A program made the translations under genes and the position numbers. A stretch of 64,000 nt of DNA from Chlamydia sp. 04-14. Lineage in GTDB: Bacteria; Chlamydiota; Chlamydiia; Chlamydiales; Chlamydiaceae. Where the stretch lies: positions 62,001 through 126,000 of the forward strand of contig NZ_JAPYKW010000003.1 of NCBI RefSeq assembly GCF_036632095.1, read 5' to 3'. The notes under the pieces are model-generated. The model had not been told where the DNA came from. It worked only from the letters and a program-made list of their open reading frames with translations, and made no database searches. The first letter of the stretch is position 1; every line of letters starts with the position of its first letter. Shown here one piece after another: positions 26,824 to 35,369 of this stretch.

Positions 26824-27873
26824 TTATTGGCCAAGATTATTCAGATAATTTCGTATAAAGTTTTGTGTTTGACTATATCCCATGGCGGGGATTTGATAGT
26901 CAGGATTTTCTAAATATTTTTCAAGGAATAAGGATACCCAAATTCCACAAGATGAACCATCTTGTTGTATAGGGGTATTGACAACCTTTTTTACAGTAAA
27001 TGGGGAACGCCCTCCATCAGCATCGAGATGGTAGTTTCCTAATCTAGTTGCAATAGACTTTAAGGCGGGATCAATCTTATTGTTCTCTATAAAATGCGCA
27101 AGACTATCGAAGAAAAGAATCTCTCTTCTATCTAGATTCACAATGACTAGTGTCCAGTGAGATATTCCTGCGTAACCTGCTTGTATTGTCGCCCACATTC
27201 TTGTTACCATTTCATCTTCATTATTAGCCATAGGGTGGTGCCACATAGGATAGGCGAATATGCGGAAATTGTTACAATTTCTCCCCTGCAGATGGGGATA
27301 ATTGCTTATTTCATTGTGGCGACATTGGGTAAGATCGGGTTGATCTAGGGGCCCTTGCGTATTCAAGTCAAGCATATGCATGTCTTGAAGTATCATACGT
27401 TCTATAGAAAAACGGCTAGCTGCCATTGTTTCTGGTGGAACAAACAGGTCGGTGTAGTGTTCGGATAACCGCAGGAATTGATCTAAAATTTGTGATTGAT
27501 CCCAAGATGGGAATGCGATCATTGGTCCTGGGGTATAGGGAGTAGTTTGATATGTTGTATCGTATCCGTAAGGGGAATACGGAGGATAATCATAATCTAC
27601 ACAGATTTCATGAGTATTGAGATCTAAGATATTTTGTGTGGACATGAAGCACAGAATTAATCCTAGAGTAACTATAATAAGTATAGCAGCGAGAATGACT
27701 CGGGCTAATTTACTTAAAAATGAAGCATTATCAAATGATCCTGGACCCGTAATAGGTGTTTTTTTCTCTATAGACCCGGATCTTTGATCTTGAGGGGTCA
27801 GGGGAGTAGGGTTGTATAGGGTATAGATCGATCCAGATTGGACACTTGGCGGGGAAAGAAGGAAATTAGCCAT
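26824..27873 (-). CDS. Membrane-anchored Ulp1/C48-type cysteine protease, ChlaDub-like
   Basis: 349 residues. A transmembrane helix spans about residues 56-78 (ARVILAAILIIVTLGLILCF), leaving a short proline-rich N-terminus and a C-terminal catalytic domain. The C48 (SUMO/Nedd8 protease) triad can be placed: His239 in SHWTLVIV, Asp256 in FFDSLAH, Gln303 of the oxyanion hole and Cys309 in QQDGSSCGIW. Chlamydial relatives ChlaDub1 and ChlaDub2 (CT868, CT867) remove ubiquitin and NEDD8 in host cells. Similar targeting is likely, though substrate choice is inference. The TM helix followed by a Pro/Tyr-rich linker (residues 95-125) matches the ChlaDub layout. It lies upstream of the exported SDR gene and is followed by it after 45 nt, on the same strand. 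Confidence 0.85.
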   Translation of the reverse strand: MANFLLSPPSVQSGSIYTLYNPTPLTPQDQRSGSIEKKTPITGPGSFDNASFLSKLARVILAAILIIVTLGLILCFMSTQNILDLNTHEICVDYDYPPYSPYGYDTTYQTTPYTPGPMIAFPSWDQSQILDQFLRLSEHYTDLFVPPETMAASRFSIERMILQDMHMLDLNTQGPLDQPDLTQCRHNEISNYPHLQGRNCNNFRIFAYPMWHHPMANNEDEMVTRMWATIQAGYAGISHWTLVIVNLDRREILFFDSLAHFIENNKIDPALKSIATRLGNYHLDADGGRSPFTVKKVVNTPIQQDGSSCGIWVSLFLEKYLENPDYQIPAMGYSQTQNFIRNYLNNLGQ

Positions 27874-27957
27874 AAAACTGTTTTTTTAATTTTTTTCGCA
27901 AAGATTATAACTCTTTTAGAAAAATAAATCATTTAGTTTTAAGTATAATTAGTTATT

Positions 27958-28629
27958 TTATACTAATGTCTCGTATTTTGTTTTTACATTGTCTTTATAA
28001 ATATTAGATATTCTCCTTACTCCCATATAAAAAATGGGAGTAGTAGCTAGGCTAAAGAAAACTTTATAAAGATATGAGCAGGTCATAATTTGTAAAGTTT
28101 TTGTAAAGGATAGATGCATTCCTATATAGACGACGCCGAGATCAACAATTAGGGTATCCACCATTTGTGAGAGCATGGAGGAGGCGTTATTGCGTATCCA
28201 GGGAGATGATCTGGGAAAGCGTCGTTTAAAAAAATGAAAGGAAATGATGTCCAGCTGTTGTGAAACAGAGAAGGCGGTAAACGAGGCAATAAAAGCTATT
28301 GGACTGATATCAAATAGAGTATGCCAGGCATCTGCGATTGCTGCGGATGAAGCTGGAAGAAGAGAAACGATTTGGAGAAATATCAGGCAGAAAATATTGC
28401 CAACGAATGCTGAAAATATCATGTGTCGCGTTTTTTCAGGACCAAAGATCTCGTTAACGATATTAGAAATCACAAAGGTTAGAGGATAGAAAAGTAGTCC
28501 TCCGGGAATAGTGAAGTAGGGGGTAACTACGAGCCTAGAAGCTGCTACCAGATTCGATAGAATCAGGATTAATGAGAAAGCGAGGGATAGATTAAAAAAT
28601 ATCTTATTTTTATGAGAGGACACGGTCAT
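27958..28629 (-). CDS. YhhQ/VUT-family transporter (queuosine-precursor-type)
   Basis: 223 residues with about six hydrophobic helices. Family-specific motifs are visible: FYPLTFVISNIVNEIFGPEKT early, and the later SSMLSQMVDTLIVDLGVVYIG with the conserved Asp-Thr. The family moves 7-cyano-7-deazaguanine or related small compounds across the inner membrane; C. trachomatis CT140 has been placed in this vitamin-uptake-type group. The start lies 20 nt inside the end of the aromatic amino acid hydroxylase gene, so the two are coupled. A role in moving the hydroxylase substrate or product is possible but not shown by sequence. Confidence 0.82.
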   Translation of the reverse strand: MTVSSHKNKIFFNLSLAFSLILILSNLVAASRLVVTPYFTIPGGLLFYPLTFVISNIVNEIFGPEKTRHMIFSAFVGNIFCLIFLQIVSLLPASSAAIADAWHTLFDISPIAFIASFTAFSVSQQLDIISFHFFKRRFPRSSPWIRNNASSMLSQMVDTLIVDLGVVYIGMHLSFTKTLQIMTCSYLYKVFFSLATTPIFYMGVRRISNIYKDNVKTKYETLV

Positions 28630-29443
28630 TTAAAAAGTAGATGATATCTTGATAATATATATCGTGAGGGCCAAAAACAATGAAATCAAGCTGCCCCTCC
28701 TCTAGAAAGCATTGCATTTTTTCTGAGATGTTATTTAATTCGCTAAACTCGTGAATGATAAAAAATGTTGTTTGTAGAGAACTTGGATTACAAGGACGCT
28801 GTATAATGTGTTCTGTTTTAAATGGAGAAACAAACACATTGTTATTAAAGGTGTGGGATAATTGTTCCGTCGAGCTTAATATGGCAGCTCCGTAGGCTTT
28901 TCTTTGTCCCTGTTCTTCAATAAGACCGTTTTCCACTGTAAACCAAAAACATCGTGAAATGGCAAGAGCGTTGCTGTTAAGGATGCGCGGCTGATCTTCT
29001 ATGGGATAGATATCTTTTGCTCGTCTTACAGCTTTTATAAATAGCTGCCCCATAGCAGAGAAAAACTTCATAAATTCGGGATGTAGCAGCCAAGGAACGT
29101 GGCAAAATAAATCATGAATAAGATCAGGAAGAACGGAAAATCCGTCGTCATCCAAGGTGCGCATTTGTGTGGCTATAGGGAACCGCTTCTCGCTCAACTC
29201 AAATAAATAATTGTGCGGAGGGAGATAATCTTGTGTTGGCGATAATGTAAACCCTGATTTTGATAATAAGATATTATTTATATGATTGAAATCTATAGGG
29301 GAGCCTTTAACTAGATTTAGAGCCTCTAAATACTCAAAAAAAACTTGAGGACAGTAAGCTTCCCATAAAGGAAGTCGAGAATTTAAGAGGGCGTCCGAAT
29401 GATTTTCAGATTTAGAAAGTATTGTGGCAATGTGATGAGCCAT
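28610..29443 (-). CDS. Aromatic amino acid hydroxylase (biopterin-type, CPn1046-like)
   Basis: 277 residues, the size of single-domain bacterial phenylalanine hydroxylases. The iron-binding triad is recognisable: His110 and His115 in PDLIHDLFCHVPWLLHP (canonical PDxxHExxGHxP, with Asp instead of Glu and Cys instead of Gly) and Glu171 in FWFTVENGLIEE. The family adds an oxygen to Phe, Tyr or Trp with a pterin cofactor and Fe(II). A homologue in C. pneumoniae (CPn1046) is known as an aromatic amino acid hydroxylase and, as here, lies beside dapB. Which amino acid is used cannot be judged from the sequence. It is coupled to the downstream YhhQ-type transporter gene by a 20-nt overlap. Confidence 0.85.
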   Translation of the reverse strand: MAHHIATILSKSENHSDALLNSRLPLWEAYCPQVFFEYLEALNLVKGSPIDFNHINNILLSKSGFTLSPTQDYLPPHNYLFELSEKRFPIATQMRTLDDDGFSVLPDLIHDLFCHVPWLLHPEFMKFFSAMGQLFIKAVRRAKDIYPIEDQPRILNSNALAISRCFWFTVENGLIEEQGQRKAYGAAILSSTEQLSHTFNNNVFVSPFKTEHIIQRPCNPSSLQTTFFIIHEFSELNNISEKMQCFLEEGQLDFIVFGPHDIYYQDIIYFLNDRVLS

Positions 29444-29647
29444 GAACGATCGGAATTTTATAATTTAGGAGCTACTTTAGTTAACAAAGCTTTCTGTTTA
29501 TTGATTATTACAGATTAAAGAATGATTCACATGGAAAAGAATCAAAGAGATTTAAATTCTAAGGTCCTTTAGGATTTTTGTCGAGAGAAAGCTAAGCTCT
29601 CTCAGAGCTATAAATAACGGTGTTTTTCTGCATTTTGAGATGAATTT

Positions 29648-30388
29648 ATGCGTGTTGGTATTATCGGATGTTCAGGAAGAATGGGAACGTTGCTCACCAC
29701 AGCATTGCAATCAATCACACGCTTTACTTTAGGTCCGGGCTTTTGCAGAACGAGTGCACATTCTCTATCTTCTGTTATAGAGAATAATGATGTTCTTGTG
29801 GATTTTTCTTCCTCATCTTTTTCTGAAGAATTTCTTGCGGCTTTGCTTCGTAATCCAAAACCTTTAATTTTTGCTACGACTAAACCTATAGCTTCTTCAT
29901 CCATAGATAAAAAATTAGAAGATTTAGCTGCTTGTGTTCCTGTTGTTGTATGTCCAAATACTAGTTTAGGAGCATACGTACAAAAACGTTTAGCTGCTTT
30001 GCTCGCTAGTGTTTTTGATGATACCTATGACATCCGTATTACTGAGGTACATCATAGAAAGAAGAAAGACTTGATCTCAGGAACAGCTAATGAATTAGTT
30101 TCTATTCTTTGTGATACTAAACAGAAAGAATGGCAGCAAGAATATCGTGTTGGATCTAGCTGTGACAACGTGAAAAATATTGAATTGCATGCATCACGCG
30201 TCGGTAACATTTCCGGGGAGCATGAAATAGCTTTTATCAGTGATAACGAGCAAATCACTTTACGGCATACGGTCTTTTCTCGTGAGGTCTTTGCTGAGGG
30301 AGTTTTGAGAATTTTAGATTGGCTGTTAAATGAATCCCCACCTCCCGGATGTTATGGACCTGAAGTAGGGCTAAAGGTTTCTGTGTGA
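29648..30388 (+). CDS. dapB: 4-hydroxy-tetrahydrodipicolinate reductase
   Basis: 246 residues. The NAD(P)-binding loop is at the N-terminus (VGIIGCSGRMGTLL, GxxGxxG). The family signature appears as ITEVHHRKKKDLISGTA (canonical E-HH-x-x-K-x-D-x-x-SGTA): the two His and the Lys are present, while the usual Ala-Pro before Ser is Leu-Ile. It is therefore a slightly divergent DapB. It makes tetrahydrodipicolinate for meso-DAP, needed for chlamydial peptidoglycan. First of the dapB-asd-lysC-dapA group, in the order seen for CT364-CT361; a 183-nt gap to asd suggests a separate promoter for the last three. Confidence 0.93.
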   Translation: MRVGIIGCSGRMGTLLTTALQSITRFTLGPGFCRTSAHSLSSVIENNDVLVDFSSSSFSEEFLAALLRNPKPLIFATTKPIASSSIDKKLEDLAACVPVVVCPNTSLGAYVQKRLAALLASVFDDTYDIRITEVHHRKKKDLISGTANELVSILCDTKQKEWQQEYRVGSSCDNVKNIELHASRVGNISGEHEIAFISDNEQITLRHTVFSREVFAEGVLRILDWLLNESPPPGCYGPEVGLKVSV

Positions 30389-30571
30389 ACGAACAGTTCT
30401 TGCTTAAAAAACAAAACCGTTATTACAATGCGGCCTCCAAGATTTCTTGATTTTTGAATAAGAGGAGTGCGTATTTCGTCTTATCGATGCTCTAAATTAA
30501 GTGGCTGTTTTGTTAACCCACTTTCTCATTCACTATCAATGATGATATAGTATGATTTCAGGAGGCAACAC

Positions 30572-31573
30572 ATGCGTGTGGCTGTTTTGGGGGCTACCGG
30601 ACTGGTTGGTCAAAAATTTGTAGCTCTCTTGGATAAATGGTTTCCTTGGCATATTTGTGAAGTTGTTGCCTCCGAGACAAAATATAGTCAAACTTATGGT
30701 TCTGCGTGTGTTTGGCAAGAGTCTTTGGGCCCTATGCCGGAAAGTATGGTCCATGTGCCTATTCGTAGAATCGAAGAGATCGAATCAGATGTTATTGTAT
30801 CCTTCTTGCCGGAAAGAATAGCGGAATCCTTAGAGACATATTGTCTGTCTAAGGGAAAATTAATTTTTTCTAATTCGTCCGCCTTTAGAATGCATCCTGC
30901 GGTTCCTATTATTATTCCCGAAATAAATCAGGATCATCTTAGCCTTATTGCTACGCAGCCTTTCCCAGGAAGGATAATAACCAATTCTAATTGTTGTGTC
31001 TCTGGTATTGCTTTAGCTTTAGCTCCCCTGAAGGAATTTAAGATTGATCGTGTGAATATTGTCACTTTGCAATCGGCAAGTGGTGCTGGCCATCCTGGAG
31101 TTTCTTCTATGGATGTTTTGGGGAATACTATTCCTCATATAGTGGGAGAAGAAGAAAAAATCCTTAGGGAAACATTAAAGATTTTAGGGAAATGTGATGA
31201 ACCCGCACAGTTTCCCATAGCAGTTACTGTCCATCGTGTTCCTGTAGTTTATGGACACACGTTAACGTTACATATAACTTTTCTTGATCCTGTCGATGTA
31301 AAGGACATTCTTAATTGCTATCATCATAGGAATGTAGTCTTCCCGGGTACGTATAAGCTTTATGATTCTCCTTGGCATCCACAAGCAAGAAAAGATCTTG
31401 CAGATGATGACATGCGTGTGCATATAGGACCCATTACTTATGGGGGCGATTCTCGAACAATAAAAATGAATGTATTGATACATAATCTTGTCCGAGGTGC
31501 TGCGGGCGCTTTATTGACGAATATGCACAATTATTGTTTTCAGAATTCTGGAGAATATGCATGTCTCCAGTAG
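30572..31573 (+). CDS. asd: Aspartate-semialdehyde dehydrogenase
   Basis: 333 residues. NADP site at the N-terminus (VAVLGATGLVGQKFV). The active-site Cys lies in ITNSNCCVSGIALALAP, with two adjacent Cys. The substrate His region is TVHRVPVVYGHTLTLH. It reduces aspartyl phosphate to the semialdehyde in the lysine/DAP route. ATG 30572 has a strong AGGAGG site at about 7 nt. It overlaps the beginning of lysC by 13 nt if lysC starts at 31561. Confidence 0.95.
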   Translation: MRVAVLGATGLVGQKFVALLDKWFPWHICEVVASETKYSQTYGSACVWQESLGPMPESMVHVPIRRIEEIESDVIVSFLPERIAESLETYCLSKGKLIFSNSSAFRMHPAVPIIIPEINQDHLSLIATQPFPGRIITNSNCCVSGIALALAPLKEFKIDRVNIVTLQSASGAGHPGVSSMDVLGNTIPHIVGEEEKILRETLKILGKCDEPAQFPIAVTVHRVPVVYGHTLTLHITFLDPVDVKDILNCYHHRNVVFPGTYKLYDSPWHPQARKDLADDDMRVHIGPITYGGDSRTIKMNVLIHNLVRGAAGALLTNMHNYCFQNSGEYACLQ

Positions 31574-32883
31574 TATATAAATTTGGCGGGACAAGTTTAG
31601 GAACCGCAGAGAGTATACGCAAGGTGTACGCTATTGTTCGTAAAGATACACCGCATTTTATTGTTGTCAGTGCTGTAGCAGGAATTACAGATTTACTAGA
31701 TATGTTTTGCTGTGTTTCCAGTGAATATCGTGAACAAATTATTCTTGATATTGCAAACCGGCATAATGAAATTATTCACGAACTTCAACTCACATTTTCC
31801 ATATCTCCTTGGATAGAAAAGTTAGATAGTTATGTAGATAGAGCAGAAATTTCTCCTAGTGATCGAGCTGAAATTCTTGCTTTAGGTGAGGATATATCAG
31901 CTTCTTTATTTCAAGCTTTCTGTGATAGTAATAACTTTCCTATAGAGTTTTTAGAAGCAAGAACTGTCATATTGACAAATGGCGCCTACCATCGTGCAGT
32001 TCCTGATATTTCGCGTATGCGAGAAAATTGGCATGCTCTTAATCTCAAAAGTGATATTTGCTATATCACTCAGGGATTTATAGGAGCAGATACTTCTGGG
32101 AAGACCACAGTATTGGGTAGAGGAGGAAGTGATTATTCCGGAGCATTAATTGCTGAAATGAGTAATGCTGAAGAAGTACGTATTTATACTGATGTGAACG
32201 GTATTTATACTATGGATCCGAGGATCATTGAAGATGCGCAACTCATTCCAGAGTTGAGTTTTGAAGAAATGCAGAATCTCGCTACCTTTGGTGCTAAAAT
32301 TCTCTATCCTCCTATGCTTTCTCCGTGTGTACGTGCAGGGATTCCTATTTTTGTAACCTCGACTTTCGATGTTTCTAAGGGAGGTACTTGGATCTATGCT
32401 ATGGATAAAACTGTAAGCTATGCACCCCGTGTAAAAGCACTGTCCTTACGTCAGCGTCAACGATTATGGTCTGTAGATTGTGGTGTTTTAGGTGCTGTTA
32501 GCCTAGATAAGATTTTACCTATACTAGATACTTACCATGTTCTTCCTGGTTTAATAACTTCTCAGGATGCGAAAGTATCCTTTACAACAGATGACGATGA
32601 TATTTCTGAAGAAATTATCCAGGACCTCTATAGCAAGCTATCTGATATAGGGATAGTGCACATGCTTTATGATTTAGCTTTGATTACTATGATCGGTTCT
32701 GGATTAGCTTCAACAAAGGTTGTAACTACTGTTACAGATAAATTACGAAATTATCCTTCTCCGGTTTTTTGCTGTTGTCAAAGTTGCATGGCATTGAGCT
32801 TAGTAGTTCCTGAAAATCTAGCGGGAAACATTGTAGAACAACTCCATAATGATTATGTTAAGCAGAAGTTTTCTGTAGTATAA
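31561..32883 (+). CDS. lysC: Aspartokinase
   Basis: 440 residues from ATG 31561 (MSPVVYKFGGTSLGTAESIR). This start is preferred over ATG 31534 because GGAGAA lies just before it and the kinase motif KFGGTSLG then begins at residue 7. Other kinase features: FIVVSAVAGITDLLD, GLGEDISASLFQ-type segment, and GRGGSDYSGALIAEM for ATP binding. The last ~130 residues hold ACT-like regulatory repeats (KVSFTTDDDDISEEIIQD; ALITMIGSGLASTKVVTTV), so feedback by lysine is possible. It phosphorylates aspartate. Between asd (13-nt overlap) and dapA (11 nt downstream). Confidence 0.95.
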   Translation: MSPVVYKFGGTSLGTAESIRKVYAIVRKDTPHFIVVSAVAGITDLLDMFCCVSSEYREQIILDIANRHNEIIHELQLTFSISPWIEKLDSYVDRAEISPSDRAEILALGEDISASLFQAFCDSNNFPIEFLEARTVILTNGAYHRAVPDISRMRENWHALNLKSDICYITQGFIGADTSGKTTVLGRGGSDYSGALIAEMSNAEEVRIYTDVNGIYTMDPRIIEDAQLIPELSFEEMQNLATFGAKILYPPMLSPCVRAGIPIFVTSTFDVSKGGTWIYAMDKTVSYAPRVKALSLRQRQRLWSVDCGVLGAVSLDKILPILDTYHVLPGLITSQDAKVSFTTDDDDISEEIIQDLYSKLSDIGIVHMLYDLALITMIGSGLASTKVVTTVTDKLRNYPSPVFCCCQSCMALSLVVPENLAGNIVEQLHNDYVKQKFSVV

Positions 32884-32894
32884 TAGCAACCATT

Positions 32895-33767
32895 ATGAAA
32901 TTACTCACCGCGTGCGTCACTCCTTTTCTTCCTAATTATGCAATTGATTTCCCAAGTTTTGAGAAGATTTTACGTTCTCAAGAAAAAGAAGGAAATAGTG
33001 TTGTCCTTCTTGGAAGTACTGGAGAAAGCCTAGCATTAACAATAAAAGAGAAAGAGGCCCTGGTTTCTTTCGCTTGTTCTTTGAAGCTCCAGGTTCCTAT
33101 AGTTGTTGGGGTCTCTGGTGTTTCACTAAACGATGCTTTAGAATGGATAAAGATATGCTGTGCTTATTCTATTGAGGGTTTTTTAATCACTAGTCCTATT
33201 TATACAAAACCCGGGATTTGCGGTCAGACATTATGGTTTGAACATCTCTTAAATGCTACGGATAAACCTGCAATTTTATATAACATTCCCTCTAGAGCAG
33301 GAACGCCTTTGTATTTAGAAACTGTACGTACATTATCTACCCATCCTTCCTTTTATGGAGTAAAAGATTCTGGAGGGTCTGTTGAAAAATGTCGCGAATA
33401 TATGCAGATACATCCCGATCTTATTTTATATTGTGGCGATGATGGTTTGTGGCCGCAAATGTATTCATACGGAGCTCAGGGACTCATTTCTGTTTTGTCT
33501 AATGGTTGGCCAAGAGAAGCGCGTAGCTACGTAGATAATCCTTATCAAGAAAGTAATGCCTCATTGTGGCAAGAGCTTTCTCTTTGGCTTAGTCATACGA
33601 CAAATCCTATCGCAATAAAGGCATTACTCGCGTATAAGCAAGACATTGCTCATAATGTTTTGCGTTTGCCCCTATCTTTCAGGGATTTGCAAAATGCAGA
33701 ATCTTTGCCGATCATTGTGAAAAAAATGTCGCAATGGTCACAAGTATATCAGCCGGTTCTCGGATAG
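32895..33767 (+). CDS. dapA: 4-hydroxy-tetrahydrodipicolinate synthase
   Basis: 290 residues. Condenses aspartate semialdehyde and pyruvate. The Schiff-base Lys is in FYGVKDSGGSVEKC, the catalytic Tyr in AILYNIPSRAGTPL, and the early substrate-binding VLLGSTGESLALT (GTTGE-type) motif is present. A (beta/alpha)8 DapA-type lyase of normal length. Together with dapB, asd and lysC it gives tetrahydrodipicolinate; chlamydiae then use LL-diaminopimelate aminotransferase (not in this window). A possible AT-rich hairpin (33800-33819) follows the stop but lacks a T-run. Confidence 0.95.
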   Translation: MKLLTACVTPFLPNYAIDFPSFEKILRSQEKEGNSVVLLGSTGESLALTIKEKEALVSFACSLKLQVPIVVGVSGVSLNDALEWIKICCAYSIEGFLITSPIYTKPGICGQTLWFEHLLNATDKPAILYNIPSRAGTPLYLETVRTLSTHPSFYGVKDSGGSVEKCREYMQIHPDLILYCGDDGLWPQMYSYGAQGLISVLSNGWPREARSYVDNPYQESNASLWQELSLWLSHTTNPIAIKALLAYKQDIAHNVLRLPLSFRDLQNAESLPIIVKKMSQWSQVYQPVLG

Positions 33768-33898
33768 ATTTCACCAAAGAGAGTACACATTTTCAATAGG
33801 TTATATTGCAAAATATAACAGCTCTTTCCTGTTGATTTTAAATGATTTGTGCTGCATTTTCCTTTGCTTGTTAGCGCTTTTTCTCTACTTAATTACAG

Positions 33899-34207
33899 AT
33901 GCATCGCCATACTAAAATTCCTTTGTTGCCTGTTCAAGCGATTGAACCTATAGCTGGACTGAAAAATGAACAGAGTCAGGTAATTTGCAAATCGAATTTT
34001 CTGAATTTTATTTTAGAAATGCTTAAGTTAGATAGAATTTATAAGTTTTTATCAAGAATCGGGCTAACACGATTCTCTGCCTTTATTCATCATGCTATGT
34101 TGATGTTCATCACAGTAGTTTATATATCGCTTTCTTGTGTTTTACATATTTTATGCATGCATAATCCTTTAGAAGATAAAGAGAAGAAAAGATATTTCAG
34201 GTATTGA
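33899..34207 (+). CDS. Small membrane protein, unknown function
   Basis: 102 residues. Basic N-terminal part, then one strong hydrophobic stretch at about residues 68-92 (HHAMLMFITVVYISLSCVLH) and a very basic C-terminus ending KEKKRYFRY. There is no good ribosome site before ATG 33899, and codon use looks neutral, so the gene may be spurious or a decayed relative of an inclusion-membrane protein. It lies between dapA and a secreted protein gene on the same strand. Confidence 0.4.
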   Translation: MHRHTKIPLLPVQAIEPIAGLKNEQSQVICKSNFLNFILEMLKLDRIYKFLSRIGLTRFSAFIHHAMLMFITVVYISLSCVLHILCMHNPLEDKEKKRYFRY

Positions 34208-34416
34208 AAATCCTCTTGTGAAATTAGTGAGAGCTCTTTTTATCTATAAGATGTATTAATTTTTACTAATATTTATCTTAATTTCTATATTTTTATTTAT
34301 AACAATTTTAAGGTCGTTTTTTTTTACACATTTGTTTGCTTTTTGGATTTTTATCTCCTATACTGCCTCATGAATTTGATTGGGTTGATTCAAATTAAGT
34401 AAGAACACGAGTTGGT

Positions 34417-35037
34417 ATGATTAAGAGATTTTTTATTTATAGTTTAACCACTGCACTCCTGCCTTTAGTATGCTGTAGTCATATTTTTGCTGAGACTACA
34501 GAGGCTGCTGTCCAAGAACCTGTTGAGAAACGAAGTTCTAGAATGGATTGTTGTTTTGATTCTATAAGTGACGGCGATAGGGAAGCCCTAGCAGATCAGC
34601 TAGATTCTTTGTTTCAAGTTTTAGTCGAGGAGGGTCAAGAATTATATCGTGATCTTGCTCTTGTATGTAAGAACGAGAATATAGAATTAGAAAGTAATGA
34701 ACAGGCTGTAGAGTTAATGAAAGAATCTCCCTCTGGGCAGAGAATTCTACAGGCGTGTAGAAATATTTTCTCATGTCTTCATATGTCTTCTGAAGAATTA
34801 AGTGATGAAAATCTTTCTTTTGATGTTTTGTTACAAAAACTCGATGAGATTGGCAATATCTGGCGTTATTATCGCCATTCTAAAGATATGGAATATGCTT
34901 ATAAAGATCTCGAAATGCGAGAAAAAGAATTGGATTTTAAAAAGGACCTTCTTGCTTGGCAGAAAGAGAAAACAGATAAGGAGCTCGCGTGGAAGCGTGA
35001 GAGGTACGCTAGAGATATGGTGATGCACAAGAGATGA
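34417..35037 (+). CDS. Secreted helical protein, unknown function
   Basis: 206 residues with a signal peptide (MIKRFFIYSLTTALLPLVCC then SHIFAE; cleavage near residue 25). The Cys at residue 19-20 suggests a lipobox-like alternative (LPLVCC) but the fit is weak. The mature protein is acidic in the middle and strongly charged and helical at the end (DLEMREKELDFKKDLLAWQK), with a possible coiled coil at 150-206. No family recognised. A hairpin terminator follows 30 nt after the stop, so it is probably a single-gene unit. Because it is exported and helical, periplasmic or surface location is likely. Confidence 0.65.
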   Translation: MIKRFFIYSLTTALLPLVCCSHIFAETTEAAVQEPVEKRSSRMDCCFDSISDGDREALADQLDSLFQVLVEEGQELYRDLALVCKNENIELESNEQAVELMKESPSGQRILQACRNIFSCLHMSSEELSDENLSFDVLLQKLDEIGNIWRYYRHSKDMEYAYKDLEMREKELDFKKDLLAWQKEKTDKELAWKRERYARDMVMHKR

Positions 35038-35066
35038 TAACAAACACCAGAGTTTGGCAATCTTAT

Positions 35067-35103
35067 AAAAGTATCTGTGATTTTCTTCGCAGATACTTTT
35101 TTT
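35067..35103 (+). terminator. Rho-independent terminator
   Basis: AAAAGTATCTG (35067-35077) pairs with CAGATACTTTT (35090-35100), a stem of 8 or more bp followed by seven Ts. It follows the secreted helical protein gene by 30 nt. Confidence 0.85.
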
Positions 35104-35369
35104 ATTTTATAACCCAAGAGATTTTAAAAAAAAGCTGTAGACAAAATAGAAGTAATGCATCAAAAACTTATGTCAATTTTTTCACAGATACGAATTGTCA
35201 GGCAAAATCTAGTCTGTAAGTTCGTTCATCCTAACTACTTTATAGAAATTATATTTTTTAAAGTGTGGGGATGTGGTCGTGGAAACATCTCTAGGTTTGA
35301 TTTTACAGAATGAAGTGCTACGCATAGTACAAAGGCTTGTTGGGAAATAGGGACTATCCTTTTCTTGGC
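35104..35369 (+). other. Intergenic region before the DUF687 fragment
   Basis: About 265 nt, AT-rich, without a convincing gene or a clear promoter. Confidence 0.4.

Noticed and set aside
33800..33819. Terminator after dapA
   Set aside because: GTTATATT/AATATAAC forms a weak AT-only stem and has no T-run.
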